The notes under the pieces: model-generated
Told to the model about the DNA's origin: nothing
Databases searched by the model: none
The model's input: only the letters and a program-made list of their open reading frames with translations
Program-made: the position numbers and the translations under genes
Part shown: positions 9,104 to 18,488 of the stretch, piece by piece
How the letters are laid out: each line of letters starts with the position of its first letter
Numbering within the stretch: position 1 is the first letter of the stretch
Source: Afipia sp.
Lineage (GTDB): Bacteria; Pseudomonadota; Alphaproteobacteria; Rhizobiales; Xanthobacteraceae
Reading direction: 5' to 3'
Assembly (NCBI GenBank): GCA_017308575.1
Contig: JAFKEQ010000007.1
Location: 1-64,000, forward strand
Length of the DNA: 64,000 bases

Positions 9104-9250
9104 ATCTCCTTCTCCCCGTTCTTACGGGGAGAAGGTTGGGATGAGGGGCGTCGTGACGTCCAGTGCGGCGTCCAACGTATCGCGCTCGGAAAACCGCTCC
9201 TCACCCGATCGCTTCGCGATCGACCTCTCCCCGTAAGAACAGGGAGAGGT
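9104..9250. repeat. Dispersed palindromic repeat, family A, copy 1
   Basis: Outer arms CTCCCCGTTCTTACGGGGAG and its counterpart near 9225-9249 bracket GATGAGGGG ... CCTCACCCGATCGCTTCGCG. The same plan occurs at 37489-37611 after metE. It sits between the binding-protein gene and the first permease gene of the uptake operon, so its hairpin could uncouple expression of the two. Confidence 0.75.
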
Positions 9251-9282
9251 CCCAGAAGGGCCACGAAAAACAGCAGGCGGTT

Positions 9283-10137
9283 ATGCTCCAGATTCTGATC
9301 TACGGCGCCGTTTCCAGCGCGATTTACGCGATGCTCGCGGTGGGCTTCACGCTGATCTTCGGTGTGGCCCGCATTCTGAACCTCGCCCACGGCTCGTTTT
9401 ACGCACTCGGCGCTTATGCAGCCTACGTGCTGACTTCCGTTTTGAATTTTCCCCTGTTCATCGCAGCACCGCTGGCCGTTCTGTTCGTCGCCCTGTTCGG
9501 TGTGGTGATGGAGCGTTTTCTGGTGCGGCCGCTGCGCTCCTCGCAGCTCGCGGTCCTGATGATCACGCTCGCGGTTTCGCTCGCCGTCGAGCAGGCGCTG
9601 TTCATCATCTTCGGCTCCGAATATCGCAACGTTCCTTCCTTCGTCGCCGAAAAGCTCACGATCGGCGGCGTCGATATCGGCGGCCAGCGGCTGCTGGCCC
9701 TGGTCATGGGCGTGCTGGTGCTGCTGCTGCTATGGCTGTTCATTCAGCGCACACGCCTTGGCGCGGCGATCCTCGCCGTCTCGCAGGACCCGGAAGCCGC
9801 GCAATACATGGGCATTCCAACCAACCGCATCTTCTCCATCGTGATGGCGATTTCGGCGGGCACCGCGGCGCTCGCGGGCGTGCTGGTATCGCCGTTTCTC
9901 ACCGTGCAGCCGACCATGGGCCTGCTGCCGATGGTGAAGGCGTTCGCCATCGTCATCGTCGGCGGCCTCGGCTCCATTCCCGGCAGCATCATCGCATCCC
10001 TGATCCTCGGCTATTCAGAGACCATCGTGGCCTATCTGATTTCAACCTCATGGACCGAACTGGTGTCGCTGGTCGCGGTCGTCATCACTCTCATGATCAG
10101 ACCGTCCGGGATCCTCGGGCGGCGGGCGGCGTTCTGA
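9283..10137 (+). CDS. livH: Branched-chain-type ABC transporter permease
   Basis: 284 residues, about eight hydrophobic helices. MLQILIYGAVSSAIYAMLAV followed by GFTLIFGVARILNLAHGSFY is the usual LivH opening. The cytoplasmic loop GAAILAVSQDPEAAQYMGI is the coupling region for the ATPases. The ATG at 9283 is preceded by AGGCGG; the longer open frame runs into the palindromic repeat and is rejected. The livM start follows after a 1-nt gap. Confidence 0.93.
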   Translation: MLQILIYGAVSSAIYAMLAVGFTLIFGVARILNLAHGSFYALGAYAAYVLTSVLNFPLFIAAPLAVLFVALFGVVMERFLVRPLRSSQLAVLMITLAVSLAVEQALFIIFGSEYRNVPSFVAEKLTIGGVDIGGQRLLALVMGVLVLLLLWLFIQRTRLGAAILAVSQDPEAAQYMGIPTNRIFSIVMAISAGTAALAGVLVSPFLTVQPTMGLLPMVKAFAIVIVGGLGSIPGSIIASLILGYSETIVAYLISTSWTELVSLVAVVITLMIRPSGILGRRAAF

Positions 10138-10138
10138 C

Positions 10139-11064
10139 ATGAAGCGGATTTCATGGATCGACATCGCAGGCGGCATCGTAGTCGTCGCCATTCTGGCGCT
10201 GGCCCCTGTCTTCGCCGCCAGCAATTATCTCACCGGCGTTCTCACCGTCTGCGTCATTTACGGTATCTGGGCGTCGAGCTGGGATTTCATGTCCGGCCTG
10301 ACGGGCCGCGAGAATTTCGGCCACTCGCTGTTCATCGGCGCGGGAGCTTATACCGCCGGATTCATGGCCACGATCTGGTTCACCAATCCGTGGTACAGCA
10401 TCCCCGCGTCAATCGTGGTCGCGGTGACATTCAGCCTGATCGTCGGCTTTCCGACATTGCGCCTGCGCGGTCCCTACTTCGCGCTGGCCATGCTGTCGGC
10501 CTCGGCGATCCTGCAGCGTCTCTGTCTGATCTTCTGGGAATATACCGGCGGCGAGGAAGGCCTTTACGGCCTCGATCCGATGATGCGCTCGCCGCTGCAC
10601 TACTACTGGTTCGTGCTGGCGATTCTCGTGGTCACCGTCATTATTCTGACGCTGCTGGCACGATCGCACTGGGGCCTGCTGCTGCGCGCGATCCGCGGCG
10701 ACGAGGCGACCTGTCAGGCGGCCGGCATCAACGTGACGTTCTACAAGATCGCGGCGCTGGCGATCAGCGCGGCCTTCGCTGGCCTCGGCGGCGCGCTTTA
10801 CGCACACTATCAGTTGCAGGTCTCGCCGCCGCTGTTCTCCGTGGTGACGTCGATCACCGTGATCATCATGTGTTATGTCGGCGGCATCGGCTCGATCTAC
10901 GGCGCAGCCATCGCCGCGATCCTGCTGACGCTGCTCACCGAGATGCTGCGCGGCTTTGGCGAATATCGTCTCTGGATCTATACGCTCACGCTGATCCTGA
11001 TCCTGTTCTTCCTGCCGAACGGCATGGTTGCTCCGTTCTGGCGGCGGCTGACGGAGCGTTTCCG

Positions 11065-11068
<4 letters not shown>
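10139..11068 (+). CDS. livM: Branched-chain-type ABC transporter permease
   Basis: 309 residues, polytopic, with the LivM pattern DFMSGLTGRENFGHSLFIG, FPTLRLRGPYFALAMLSASA and the EAA-like loop LLRAIRGDEATCQAAGINV. It pairs with LivH to form the membrane channel. The ATG lies 1 nt after the livH stop, and its own TGA overlaps the livG ATG (ATGA), so translation is coupled along the operon. Confidence 0.93.
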
Positions 11069-11794
<726 letters not shown>

Positions 11795-11808
<14 letters not shown>

Positions 11809-12502
11809 AGTCTCCGATCTGCGCGTCAGCTACGGCAAGGCGCTGGCCATCGAGTCCGTCTCCATCAAGGTGGAGAAAGGCGAACTGATCGGCGTCCTCG
11901 GACCCAACGGCGCGGGCAAGACCACGCTGCTGAAAGCCATCTCACGCTCCATCGGCTCGCAGGGCACGCTGACGTTCAAGGGCGAGTCGCTCGACGGCGT
12001 CGCGCCTTATGACGTGGTGGCGCGCGGCATCTGCCACTGTCCGGAAGGCCGCAAGCTGTTTTCGGAACTGTCGGTTCTGAAGAATCTTCAGCTTGGCGCG
12101 TATTTGCGTAACAACAAGGCCGAGATCGAGGCCGATCTTGAGCGCGTCTTCACGCTGTTCCCGGTGCTGCGCGAGCGGCAGTGGCAGCAATCCAGCACAC
12201 TGTCCGGCGGCGAGCAGCAGATGGTCGCCATCGGCCGTGCGCTGATGGGGCGGCCCGAGCTTCTGTTGCTGGACGAACCGTCGGTCGGCATCGCGCCGCG
12301 GCTGAAGGGCCTGATCTTCGATTCCATTCAGCAGATCAGGAAGGACGGCACCGCCATCCTGATCGTGGAGCAGGACGCCACCTCGACCCTGCGAATCACG
12401 GATCGGGTCTACGTTCTCGAGCACGGCCGCACCATCCGTGAAGGCACGGCGAAAGACCTCGCAGGGGATGAATACATCCGGCAGGTCTATCTGGGGGTGT
12501 AG
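11795..12502 (+). CDS. livF: Branched-chain-type ABC transporter ATPase LivF
   Basis: 235 residues. Walker A GPNGAGKTTLLKA, signature STLSGGEQQMVAIGRAL, Walker B LLLLDEPSVGIAP and the C-terminal IRQVYLGV typical of LivF. It is the last gene of the uptake operon and is followed by a palindromic repeat. With LivG it forms the ATPase heterodimer. Confidence 0.94.
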
Positions 12503-12513
12503 GCCGATTAAGT

Positions 12514-12601
12514 CGTCATTGCGAGCGAAGCGAAGCAATCCATTAGGATTTATCTTCTCAAAAGGATGGATTGCTTCGTCGCTACGCTCCTCGCAATGAC
12601 G
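12514..12601. repeat. Dispersed palindromic repeat, family B, copy 1
   Basis: CGTCATTGCGAGCGAAGCGA with AGCAATCC at the left is mirrored by GGATTGCTTCGTCGC ... CTCGCAATGACG at the right. A second copy lies at 30533-30614 between nrdA and nrdB. The whole unit can fold into one long hairpin just after livF and may act as a transcript end. Confidence 0.8.
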
Positions 12602-12708
12602 GTAAGCTATTTCCTCGCCGATCCCTCGATAGCTTCCAGTCTTGTCGCGCGAGCCCTCGCCCGCTGCATGGGCGTATTCGCAAATTGCCCCTGCTCGCCT
12701 CTCCTGAA

Positions 12709-12728
12709 ATGAGGTTCATGAACCTCAT
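12709..12728. promoter_or_regulatory. Perfect 20-bp palindrome upstream of the MFS gene
   Basis: ATGAGGTTCATGAACCTCAT reads the same on both strands. It ends 27 nt before the MFS start codon. This is the form expected of an operator for a dimeric regulator, although no regulator gene lies next to it. Confidence 0.55.
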
Positions 12729-12755
12729 GACCCGCGACCTCGGCAGCCCCCTGCC

Positions 12756-13970
12756 ATGACCTCCCCAAAACCGGCGCATACGGCGCTTTATGTGCTCGCG
12801 CTGTGCTTCGCGCTGTCGGTGCTGGGCCGGGGACTGACCGAAAGCTTCACGGTCTTCCTGCTGCCGATTTCGCAGAATTTCGGCTGGGATCGCGCCGAGG
12901 TCCTTTCGATCTATTCGGCCGCCGCCCTGATCAGCGGGCTGTCGGCCCCGATCGTCGGGCGGCTGTTCGATCATTCCGGTCCCCGGATCGTGTTCGCACT
13001 CGGACTGGCTCTGCTCGGCGGGGCCTACCTGATCGCCGGGACCGCGCAGCGCCTGTGGCAATTTCAGCTCTGCATCGGCCTTTGCGCGGGAATGGGCGCC
13101 GCCTGTATCGGCAATGTGCCCAACTCGATCCTGCTGGGACGATGGTTCGGCGCGAAGCTTTCAACGGCCATGGCGCTGGTCTATTCGGCGATGGGCGCAG
13201 GCGTCCTCCTCGTCCTGCCGCTGTCGCAGGTGCTGATCGACCGCTTCGGCTGGCGCGAGGCCTACGAGATTTTCGGCATCGCCGTGCTCGTGGTGCTGAT
13301 CCCGCTGCTGTTGCTGCCGTGGAAACGATGGTCGGCCGGCTCCCCCGCCGTGACCAGGCCCGTAACGGCAGACCTCATCGACGAAGGCTGGACCCTGCTG
13401 AGCGCCATTCGCCATCACGCGTTCTGGGCGCTGTTCAGCACGTTCTTCTTCACCGCGGTCGGAATGTATTCGATCTCGGCGCAGATCGTGGCCTATCTCG
13501 TGGACGCGGGCTTTCCGCCGCTGCAGGCCGCGACCGCGTGGGGCTTCAGCGGCGTTGTGATGCTCGCGGGCATGCTGACCGTCACCTGGCTCGACGGCGT
13601 AATCGGCCGCCGCCGCTCGGTGCTGTTCAGCTATGCCATTTCGATCCTCGGCATCGTGCTGCTGCGGATGCTGCGGGTCTATCCCAGCCCAATCCTGCTG
13701 GCGGGCTTCGTGATCTGCTTCGGCAGCATGCTCGGCTCGCGAGGCCCGCTGATTACCGCAACCGCCATGAAGATTTTCCGCGGCAAGCGCGTCGGCACGA
13801 TCTACGGCACCATCTCCATCGGCAGCGGGCTAGGCGCGGCGCTGGGTTCATGGAGCGGCGGCCTGATTCACGATCTGACCGGCAGTTACGACGCGGTGCT
13901 GCTGTTCTCGCTGGCCAGCGTGATCGTCGGCATGGTCCCCTTCCTCTCCATCAAGGCGCTGCGGGAGTGA
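12756..13970 (+). CDS. Major facilitator superfamily transporter
   Basis: 404 residues with about twelve hydrophobic helices. The loop after helix 2 is GRLFDHSGPRIVFALGLALL, the MFS motif A region, and a similar loop (LDGVIGRRRSVLFSY) is in the second half. It resembles the monocarboxylate/oxalate-formate branch in its opening (LTESFTVFLLPISQNFGWDR). The substrate is unknown. The ribosome site before the ATG at 12756 is weak. A likely operator palindrome lies just upstream, and a kynurenine-formamidase-like hydrolase follows after 73 nt, so the two may be co-expressed. Confidence 0.88.
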   Translation: MTSPKPAHTALYVLALCFALSVLGRGLTESFTVFLLPISQNFGWDRAEVLSIYSAAALISGLSAPIVGRLFDHSGPRIVFALGLALLGGAYLIAGTAQRLWQFQLCIGLCAGMGAACIGNVPNSILLGRWFGAKLSTAMALVYSAMGAGVLLVLPLSQVLIDRFGWREAYEIFGIAVLVVLIPLLLLPWKRWSAGSPAVTRPVTADLIDEGWTLLSAIRHHAFWALFSTFFFTAVGMYSISAQIVAYLVDAGFPPLQAATAWGFSGVVMLAGMLTVTWLDGVIGRRRSVLFSYAISILGIVLLRMLRVYPSPILLAGFVICFGSMLGSRGPLITATAMKIFRGKRVGTIYGTISIGSGLGAALGSWSGGLIHDLTGSYDAVLLFSLASVIVGMVPFLSIKALRE

Positions 13971-14043
13971 TGGAACACCGCCTTGCGCGGGTCACCGTCT
14001 CTTGCGATCATCTGCAAGGACCGTAGACCTGCAGGAGCCTCCC

Positions 14044-14898
14044 ATGAACGCGCCCATCGACGCCCCGGATTGGCGCAAGCTGACGCAGGAACAACGCGAT
14101 AGCGGGTTGAACAATACCCTCGCCGTTCCCGAGACCGCCGTCATCGTCGCCGAATGGGAGACGCTTTCCGCCGAGATGCGAGCGCGCCATCCGCAATATA
14201 TCGATCTGCGCTATGGCCCGCGCGAACGCAATCGCATCGACTTTCTCAAGGCCGGTGAACACCGCCCGACGCTGCTGTTTATCCATGGCGGTTACTGGCA
14301 GACGCGCGCGAAGGAGAACTTCACCTTCTGCGCCGCCGGACCGATGGCCCATGGCATCAATGTCGCTTTCATCGGCTACACGCTCGCGCCCGATGCAACG
14401 CTCGATCAGATCGTGGATGAAGTCTGCGCCGGCATCGATTATCTCGCAAGAGAACTTCCTGCCCTTGGCGGCGATCCTGAAAGAATCATGGTGTCAGGCT
14501 GGTCGGCGGGCGGTCACCTGTCGTCCATGGTGCTCGGGCATCCGCATATCAAGGCCGGACTGCTCATCAGCGGCATCTATGATCTCGAACCGATCCGGCA
14601 CAGCTATCTGAACGTCAAGCTCGGGCTCGACGAAGCCATGAGCCGCCGCAACTCGCCGATGGCACAACCCTCCGGAGTCGACAAACCGATTGCCATTGTG
14701 GTCGGAAGCGGCGAACTGCCTTTGCTGCGCAAGCAGTCCGCTGACTTCGCCGCGCACCGCGCCGCTTACGGACTGCCGGTGATCTACGAAGAAATCCCCG
14801 GCGCGAACCATTTCACCATGATGGACGAGCTGGCCTCGCCCACAGGGCGGCTGACGACGCTGGTTCGACAGCTTTTTGAGCGGACGGCGGCCGCCTAA
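14044..14898 (+). CDS. Alpha/beta hydrolase, kynurenine formamidase-like
   Basis: 284 residues. The oxyanion motif is HGGYW (81-85), the nucleophile elbow GWSAGG (Ser154), the acid lies near GSGELP (about 224) and the histidine in ANHFTMM (His256). HGGYW plus this spacing is the pattern of esterase-like N-formylkynurenine formamidases and related amidases. The ATG at 14044 follows AGGAGCC. It would be cytoplasmic, as there is no signal peptide. No other kynurenine-pathway gene lies in the window, so an amidase or esterase acting on another formyl or carbamoyl compound is equally possible. Confidence 0.82.
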   Translation: MNAPIDAPDWRKLTQEQRDSGLNNTLAVPETAVIVAEWETLSAEMRARHPQYIDLRYGPRERNRIDFLKAGEHRPTLLFIHGGYWQTRAKENFTFCAAGPMAHGINVAFIGYTLAPDATLDQIVDEVCAGIDYLARELPALGGDPERIMVSGWSAGGHLSSMVLGHPHIKAGLLISGIYDLEPIRHSYLNVKLGLDEAMSRRNSPMAQPSGVDKPIAIVVGSGELPLLRKQSADFAAHRAAYGLPVIYEEIPGANHFTMMDELASPTGRLTTLVRQLFERTAAA

Positions 14899-14931
14899 GT
14901 CTCGCCAATTGCTAAGCGAAAACCCTTTTCT

Positions 14932-15018
14932 GTCATGGCCGGATTTATTCCGGCCATCTCGATCATGAAAGCACTACGTCAAATCCATCGGGATCACCGG
15001 GACAAGCCCGGTGATGAC
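14932..15018. repeat. 87-bp two-hairpin repeat, family C, copy 1
   Basis: Two adjacent hairpins: ATGGCCGGA/TCCGGCCAT around TTTAT, then ATCACCGGG/CCCGGTGAT around ACAAG. A second copy of exactly the same length lies at 45731-45817. It sits between convergent genes and could end both transcripts. Confidence 0.8.
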
Positions 15019-15049
15019 GATCATGGATGATGGGAGGTGCTATGCTCAT

Positions 15050-16216
15050 TCATGCCGACAGCGGCAGCCGCTTTTCGATGATGCGTGAAAAGAGACTGGC
15101 GCCGACGGGGAGAATCTTGTCGTCCAGGATGAAGCCCGGATTGTGCAGCGGGACGTCGCCTTCATGGCCCAGCCAGAAATAAGCGCCCGGCACCGCGAGC
15201 AACATGTCGGCGAAATCCTCACTACCCATCTTGGGCGACGGCGTCGCCAGCACCTTGTCGCTGCCAACCACCTCGCGCGCGACGTCCGCCACAAAATGCG
15301 ACTGCTCCTCGTGATTGACCAGCACCGAAAAGATATCGCGAATATCCACCCTGATCTCGACCTGAAACGCCGCGGCCATGCCGGCGGCGATCGTCCTGAT
15401 CCGCTCCCGAATCTGCTGCCGCACCTTTTCAGAGAAGGTGCGCACGGTGCCCGCCAGCGTGGCCTCGCCGGGAATGACGTTATAGGCTGAGCCCGCGTGA
15501 ATCTGCGTGATCGACAGCACTGCCGACTGCATCGGATTGACGTTGCGGCTGACGATGGTCTGCAACGCCTGCCCGAGCGTCATCGCAATTACCACCGGAT
15601 CGCGTGACTGCTCCGGCATCGCGCCATGACTGCCGAAACCGGTGATCGTGATATCGAAGAAATCTGCGCTGGCCATGCTCGGCCCCGGCGACACCGCGAC
15701 CTGCCCCGGCCCAAGTTGTGGCGCATTGTGCAACCCGTAAACTTCATCGAGCGGAAATTTTTCGAACAGGCCATCCTTGATCATGGCGCGCGCGCCGCCG
15801 AGACCTTCTTCGGCGGGCTGAAAGATGAAAGCCACCGTGCCGTCGAAATTACGCGTCTGCGCGAGATAACGCGCCGTGCCCAGAAGAATAGTGGTGTGTC
15901 CGTCATGACCGCAGCCGTGAAAGCGGCCGGGAATGGTGGAACGCCAGCTCAGATTGGTTTTCTCCTCCATCGGCAACGCATCCATATCTGCGCGCAGGCC
16001 GATCCGCCTGGTGCCATTGCCCTTGCCTTTCAGCAGGCCGACGACGCCGGTACCACCGAGGCCGCGATGTACCTCGATCCCCCATCCGGCGAGCTTTTCA
16101 GCGACGATGCCCGATGTGCGATGCTCCTCGAATCCGATTTCCGGATGGGCGTGAAGATCGCGGCGGATGGCGGTGAGTTCGTCGGCGAAGCTGTCGATCA
16201 AAGCGATGTTGGGCAT
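15050..16216 (-). CDS. M20D-family amidohydrolase (hippurate hydrolase/N-acyl amino acid hydrolase type)
   Basis: 388 residues. Metal-site motifs of the family are all seen: RRDLHAHPEIGFEE, GLRADMDALPM, FHGCGHDGHTT, FIFQPAEEGLGGA and the C-terminal MGSEDFADML. The group cleaves N-acyl or N-aroyl amino acids in the cytoplasm. The ATG is at 16214-16216. It follows a second M20 peptidase gene on the same strand after 47 nt, suggesting a joint role in using acylated amino acids or peptides. The exact substrate cannot be told from the sequence. Confidence 0.92.
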   Translation of the reverse strand: MPNIALIDSFADELTAIRRDLHAHPEIGFEEHRTSGIVAEKLAGWGIEVHRGLGGTGVVGLLKGKGNGTRRIGLRADMDALPMEEKTNLSWRSTIPGRFHGCGHDGHTTILLGTARYLAQTRNFDGTVAFIFQPAEEGLGGARAMIKDGLFEKFPLDEVYGLHNAPQLGPGQVAVSPGPSMASADFFDITITGFGSHGAMPEQSRDPVVIAMTLGQALQTIVSRNVNPMQSAVLSITQIHAGSAYNVIPGEATLAGTVRTFSEKVRQQIRERIRTIAAGMAAAFQVEIRVDIRDIFSVLVNHEEQSHFVADVAREVVGSDKVLATPSPKMGSEDFADMLLAVPGAYFWLGHEGDVPLHNPGFILDDKILPVGASLFSRIIEKRLPLSA

Positions 16217-16263
16217 TTGAAAGTATCCGTTTGTGAGAAACAGAGACGGGATGGTTGCAGATG

Positions 16264-17397
16264 TTATTGCAGGCTGGCCAGAAGACCGGCCATCAGCCGA
16301 CCACGCTCGACGAGGCTGTCGACCTCGATATGTTCGTTCAGCGTATGATAATCCGCGCCGCGCACGCCGAGACCATCCAGCGTCGGAATCCCCATCGCGC
16401 CGGTGAAGTTTCCGTCCGACCCGCCGCCGGAACTGCCATGAATCAGATCGAGCCCGATGGCCTTTCCGATCGCGCGCGCCTGTTCGTACAAAGCCATGGT
16501 GCCGGCATTCGGCTCCCAGACCGGCCGCGTCACGCCGCGCGTGACGGTGAAGGTCACATCATCGGTCGTTCCGGTGAGCGCCAGCATGCGAGCCACGCCG
16601 CGATCGAGATCGGCCTGTCGCTTCGCCATGCTGAGCGCTTCGCCGCGGCAACTCGACGCCACGCAATTCACCCACTGCCCGCCGTGAACCACACCGACGC
16701 TGAAGGTGCAGTCCTCGGTCGTCATGCCGTCAATGGCGATGATCTGCCGCGCCATTTCGCGGATCGCCGAGCGGCCCGACGCCAGCGTTGCGCCCGCATG
16801 GCTCGGCCTGCCCGCAGCCTCCAGGTTGAACCGCGCGATAGCGTAACGCCCCGTGGTCACGCCCGCATTGCGGAAAGCCGGTTCAGGAACCAGCACATAT
16901 TTGTTGCGGGCCGCTTCGGCCTCGATGATGTCGCGCGTCGAGGGCGTGCCGACTTCCTCGTCGGGCGTGAACAGCACCGTGACCGGAAGCGGCGTCGCGA
17001 TGGCTGCCTTCTGCAATTGGCGGATGGCTTCCAGCGCCGCGTAGTTGCCGCCCTTCATGTCAAGAATGCCCGGGCCATAGCATTTGCCGCCATCGCGCCG
17101 CCACGGCAGCTTCGCCAGCGTTCCGACCGGATGGACCGTGTCCATGTGTCCCGCGATCAGAATGCCCGGCTGCCCCTGCCTTGGATGCGGAAAGCGTGCC
17201 CGGATACAGCCGCCAAAGCCCTGACGCCCGGCGATGCTCTCGATCGACGCACCGCAGACCGCCATGTCGCGCGCGGCGAGATCCAGCATCCGGTTGACCG
17301 CGGCGGCATCCCAGGTCGGGCTCTCGCATTCGACCCAGGGGCGCAGGCCCGAGAGCATGGTGTCCGCATCGAAAGGCAGTGAAGCTAAATCGATCAA
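16264..17397 (-). CDS. M20-family metallopeptidase (glutamate carboxypeptidase/ArgE-DapE type)
   Basis: 377 residues from a TTG at 17397 that has GGAGGGG 7 nt upstream; an ATG at 17457 would add 20 arginine-rich residues and has no such site. Zinc-site motifs are AGHMDTVHPVG, GPGILDMKGGNYAALEAI, FTPDEEVGTPSTRD and the final histidine in ADYHTLNEH. The pattern matches carboxypeptidase G2-like enzymes that remove C-terminal glutamate or similar residues. No signal peptide is visible. It is upstream of and probably co-transcribed with the M20D hydrolase. Confidence 0.9.
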   Translation of the reverse strand: MIDLASLPFDADTMLSGLRPWVECESPTWDAAAVNRMLDLAARDMAVCGASIESIAGRQGFGGCIRARFPHPRQGQPGILIAGHMDTVHPVGTLAKLPWRRDGGKCYGPGILDMKGGNYAALEAIRQLQKAAIATPLPVTVLFTPDEEVGTPSTRDIIEAEAARNKYVLVPEPAFRNAGVTTGRYAIARFNLEAAGRPSHAGATLASGRSAIREMARQIIAIDGMTTEDCTFSVGVVHGGQWVNCVASSCRGEALSMAKRQADLDRGVARMLALTGTTDDVTFTVTRGVTRPVWEPNAGTMALYEQARAIGKAIGLDLIHGSSGGGSDGNFTGAMGIPTLDGLGVRGADYHTLNEHIEVDSLVERGRLMAGLLASLQ

Positions 17398-17608
17398 GCG
17401 CTGTCCCCTCCGTCGCCGAAGCGAATGTTTCGGCAGATCGTTGCAGGTTCGGCGCATGATTCAAGATGCAATCGCGATAGATCAGCCCATCGGCCGGTGC
17501 GGTTGCGCGGCCATGGGAGATTTCGTAATCAGGCGCCGCAACAGCGGGGGATGCGATGTTCATTTGCAGTGCAGCACGGGTGCCTTTGTGACGTCGGTGG
17601 TGACTGCA

Positions 17609-18478
17609 ATGCCGCCGTCCAACGCGAAGGCGGCCGGCTGGATGGCCGGCTGGCTCGCCGCAATGCTGGTGCTTCTGGTGGCCGGCCGCGAGATCGCGCG
17701 CGAACTGAGCGTTTTTCAGCTCATGGAGATGCGCTCCGTCATTGGCTTCTTCCTGCTGTTTCCGCTGGTTCTCATGAATGGCGGTCTGGCGAGCGTGAAA
17801 ACCTCACGTCCCTGGATGCATATCGGACGCAACGTGATCCACTACGGCGCGCAATACGGCTGGTTCCTCGCGCTGACGCTGATCCCGCTGGCGCAGGTGG
17901 TGGCGATCGAATTCACCATGCCGATCTGGACAGCGCTGCTCGCCATGAGCTTTCTCGGCGAACGGCTGAATGTCTGGAACATTCTTGCCATCATTCTCGG
18001 TCTTGTGGGTGTCTTCATCATTGTCCACCCCGGAGCAGCCCCGGTGAACTCCGGCCAGCTGATCATGGTGGTCGCGGCCATCGGGTTTGGCGTATCGGTG
18101 GTGATGGTGAAGTCCCTCACCCGCACCGACTCGGTTACAACCATCATCTTCTGGATGCTGGTCATTCAGTCCGCGATCGGACTGATCCCCGCACTGTCCA
18201 ACTGGCATTGGCCGTCGGCCCATCTGTGGCCGTGGATCGTGGTGATCGCGTTCTGCGGGACGTATTCGCACTTCTGCTTCGCGCAGGCGATGCGCTATGC
18301 CGACACCTCCGTCGTGGTGCCGATGGACTTCCTGCGCGTGCCGCTCAGCGCGACCGTCGGCTGGCTGGTTTATTCCGAACAGCTCGACACCGCGACTGTC
18401 CTCGGCGCGGCGCTGATCCTGTCGGGCAACCTGTTAAACCTGAAAAGGTCCGCGCCTGCCCGCGCCGCCGCGACCTGA
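17609..18478 (+). CDS. DMT superfamily permease (EamA domains)
   Basis: 289 residues with about ten hydrophobic helices in two EamA repeats. Marks are the first-repeat end EFTMPIWTALLAMSFLGERL and the second-repeat end VPMDFLRVPLSATVGWLVYS, both including the conserved proline/glutamate region. Such proteins export amino acids, nucleosides or other metabolites. The ATG at 17609 gives a natural start before the first helix; GTG at 17588 is also possible. It is divergent from the M20 peptidase gene and convergent with hpd (10-nt gap). Confidence 0.86.
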   Translation: MPPSNAKAAGWMAGWLAAMLVLLVAGREIARELSVFQLMEMRSVIGFFLLFPLVLMNGGLASVKTSRPWMHIGRNVIHYGAQYGWFLALTLIPLAQVVAIEFTMPIWTALLAMSFLGERLNVWNILAIILGLVGVFIIVHPGAAPVNSGQLIMVVAAIGFGVSVVMVKSLTRTDSVTTIIFWMLVIQSAIGLIPALSNWHWPSAHLWPWIVVIAFCGTYSHFCFAQAMRYADTSVVVPMDFLRVPLSATVGWLVYSEQLDTATVLGAALILSGNLLNLKRSAPARAAAT

Positions 18479-18488
18479 CTGCTACCGA

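Noticed and set aside
12541..12760. Small rightward frame between livF and the MFS gene
   Set aside because: It consists of the palindromic repeat and the 20-bp palindrome and has no protein character.
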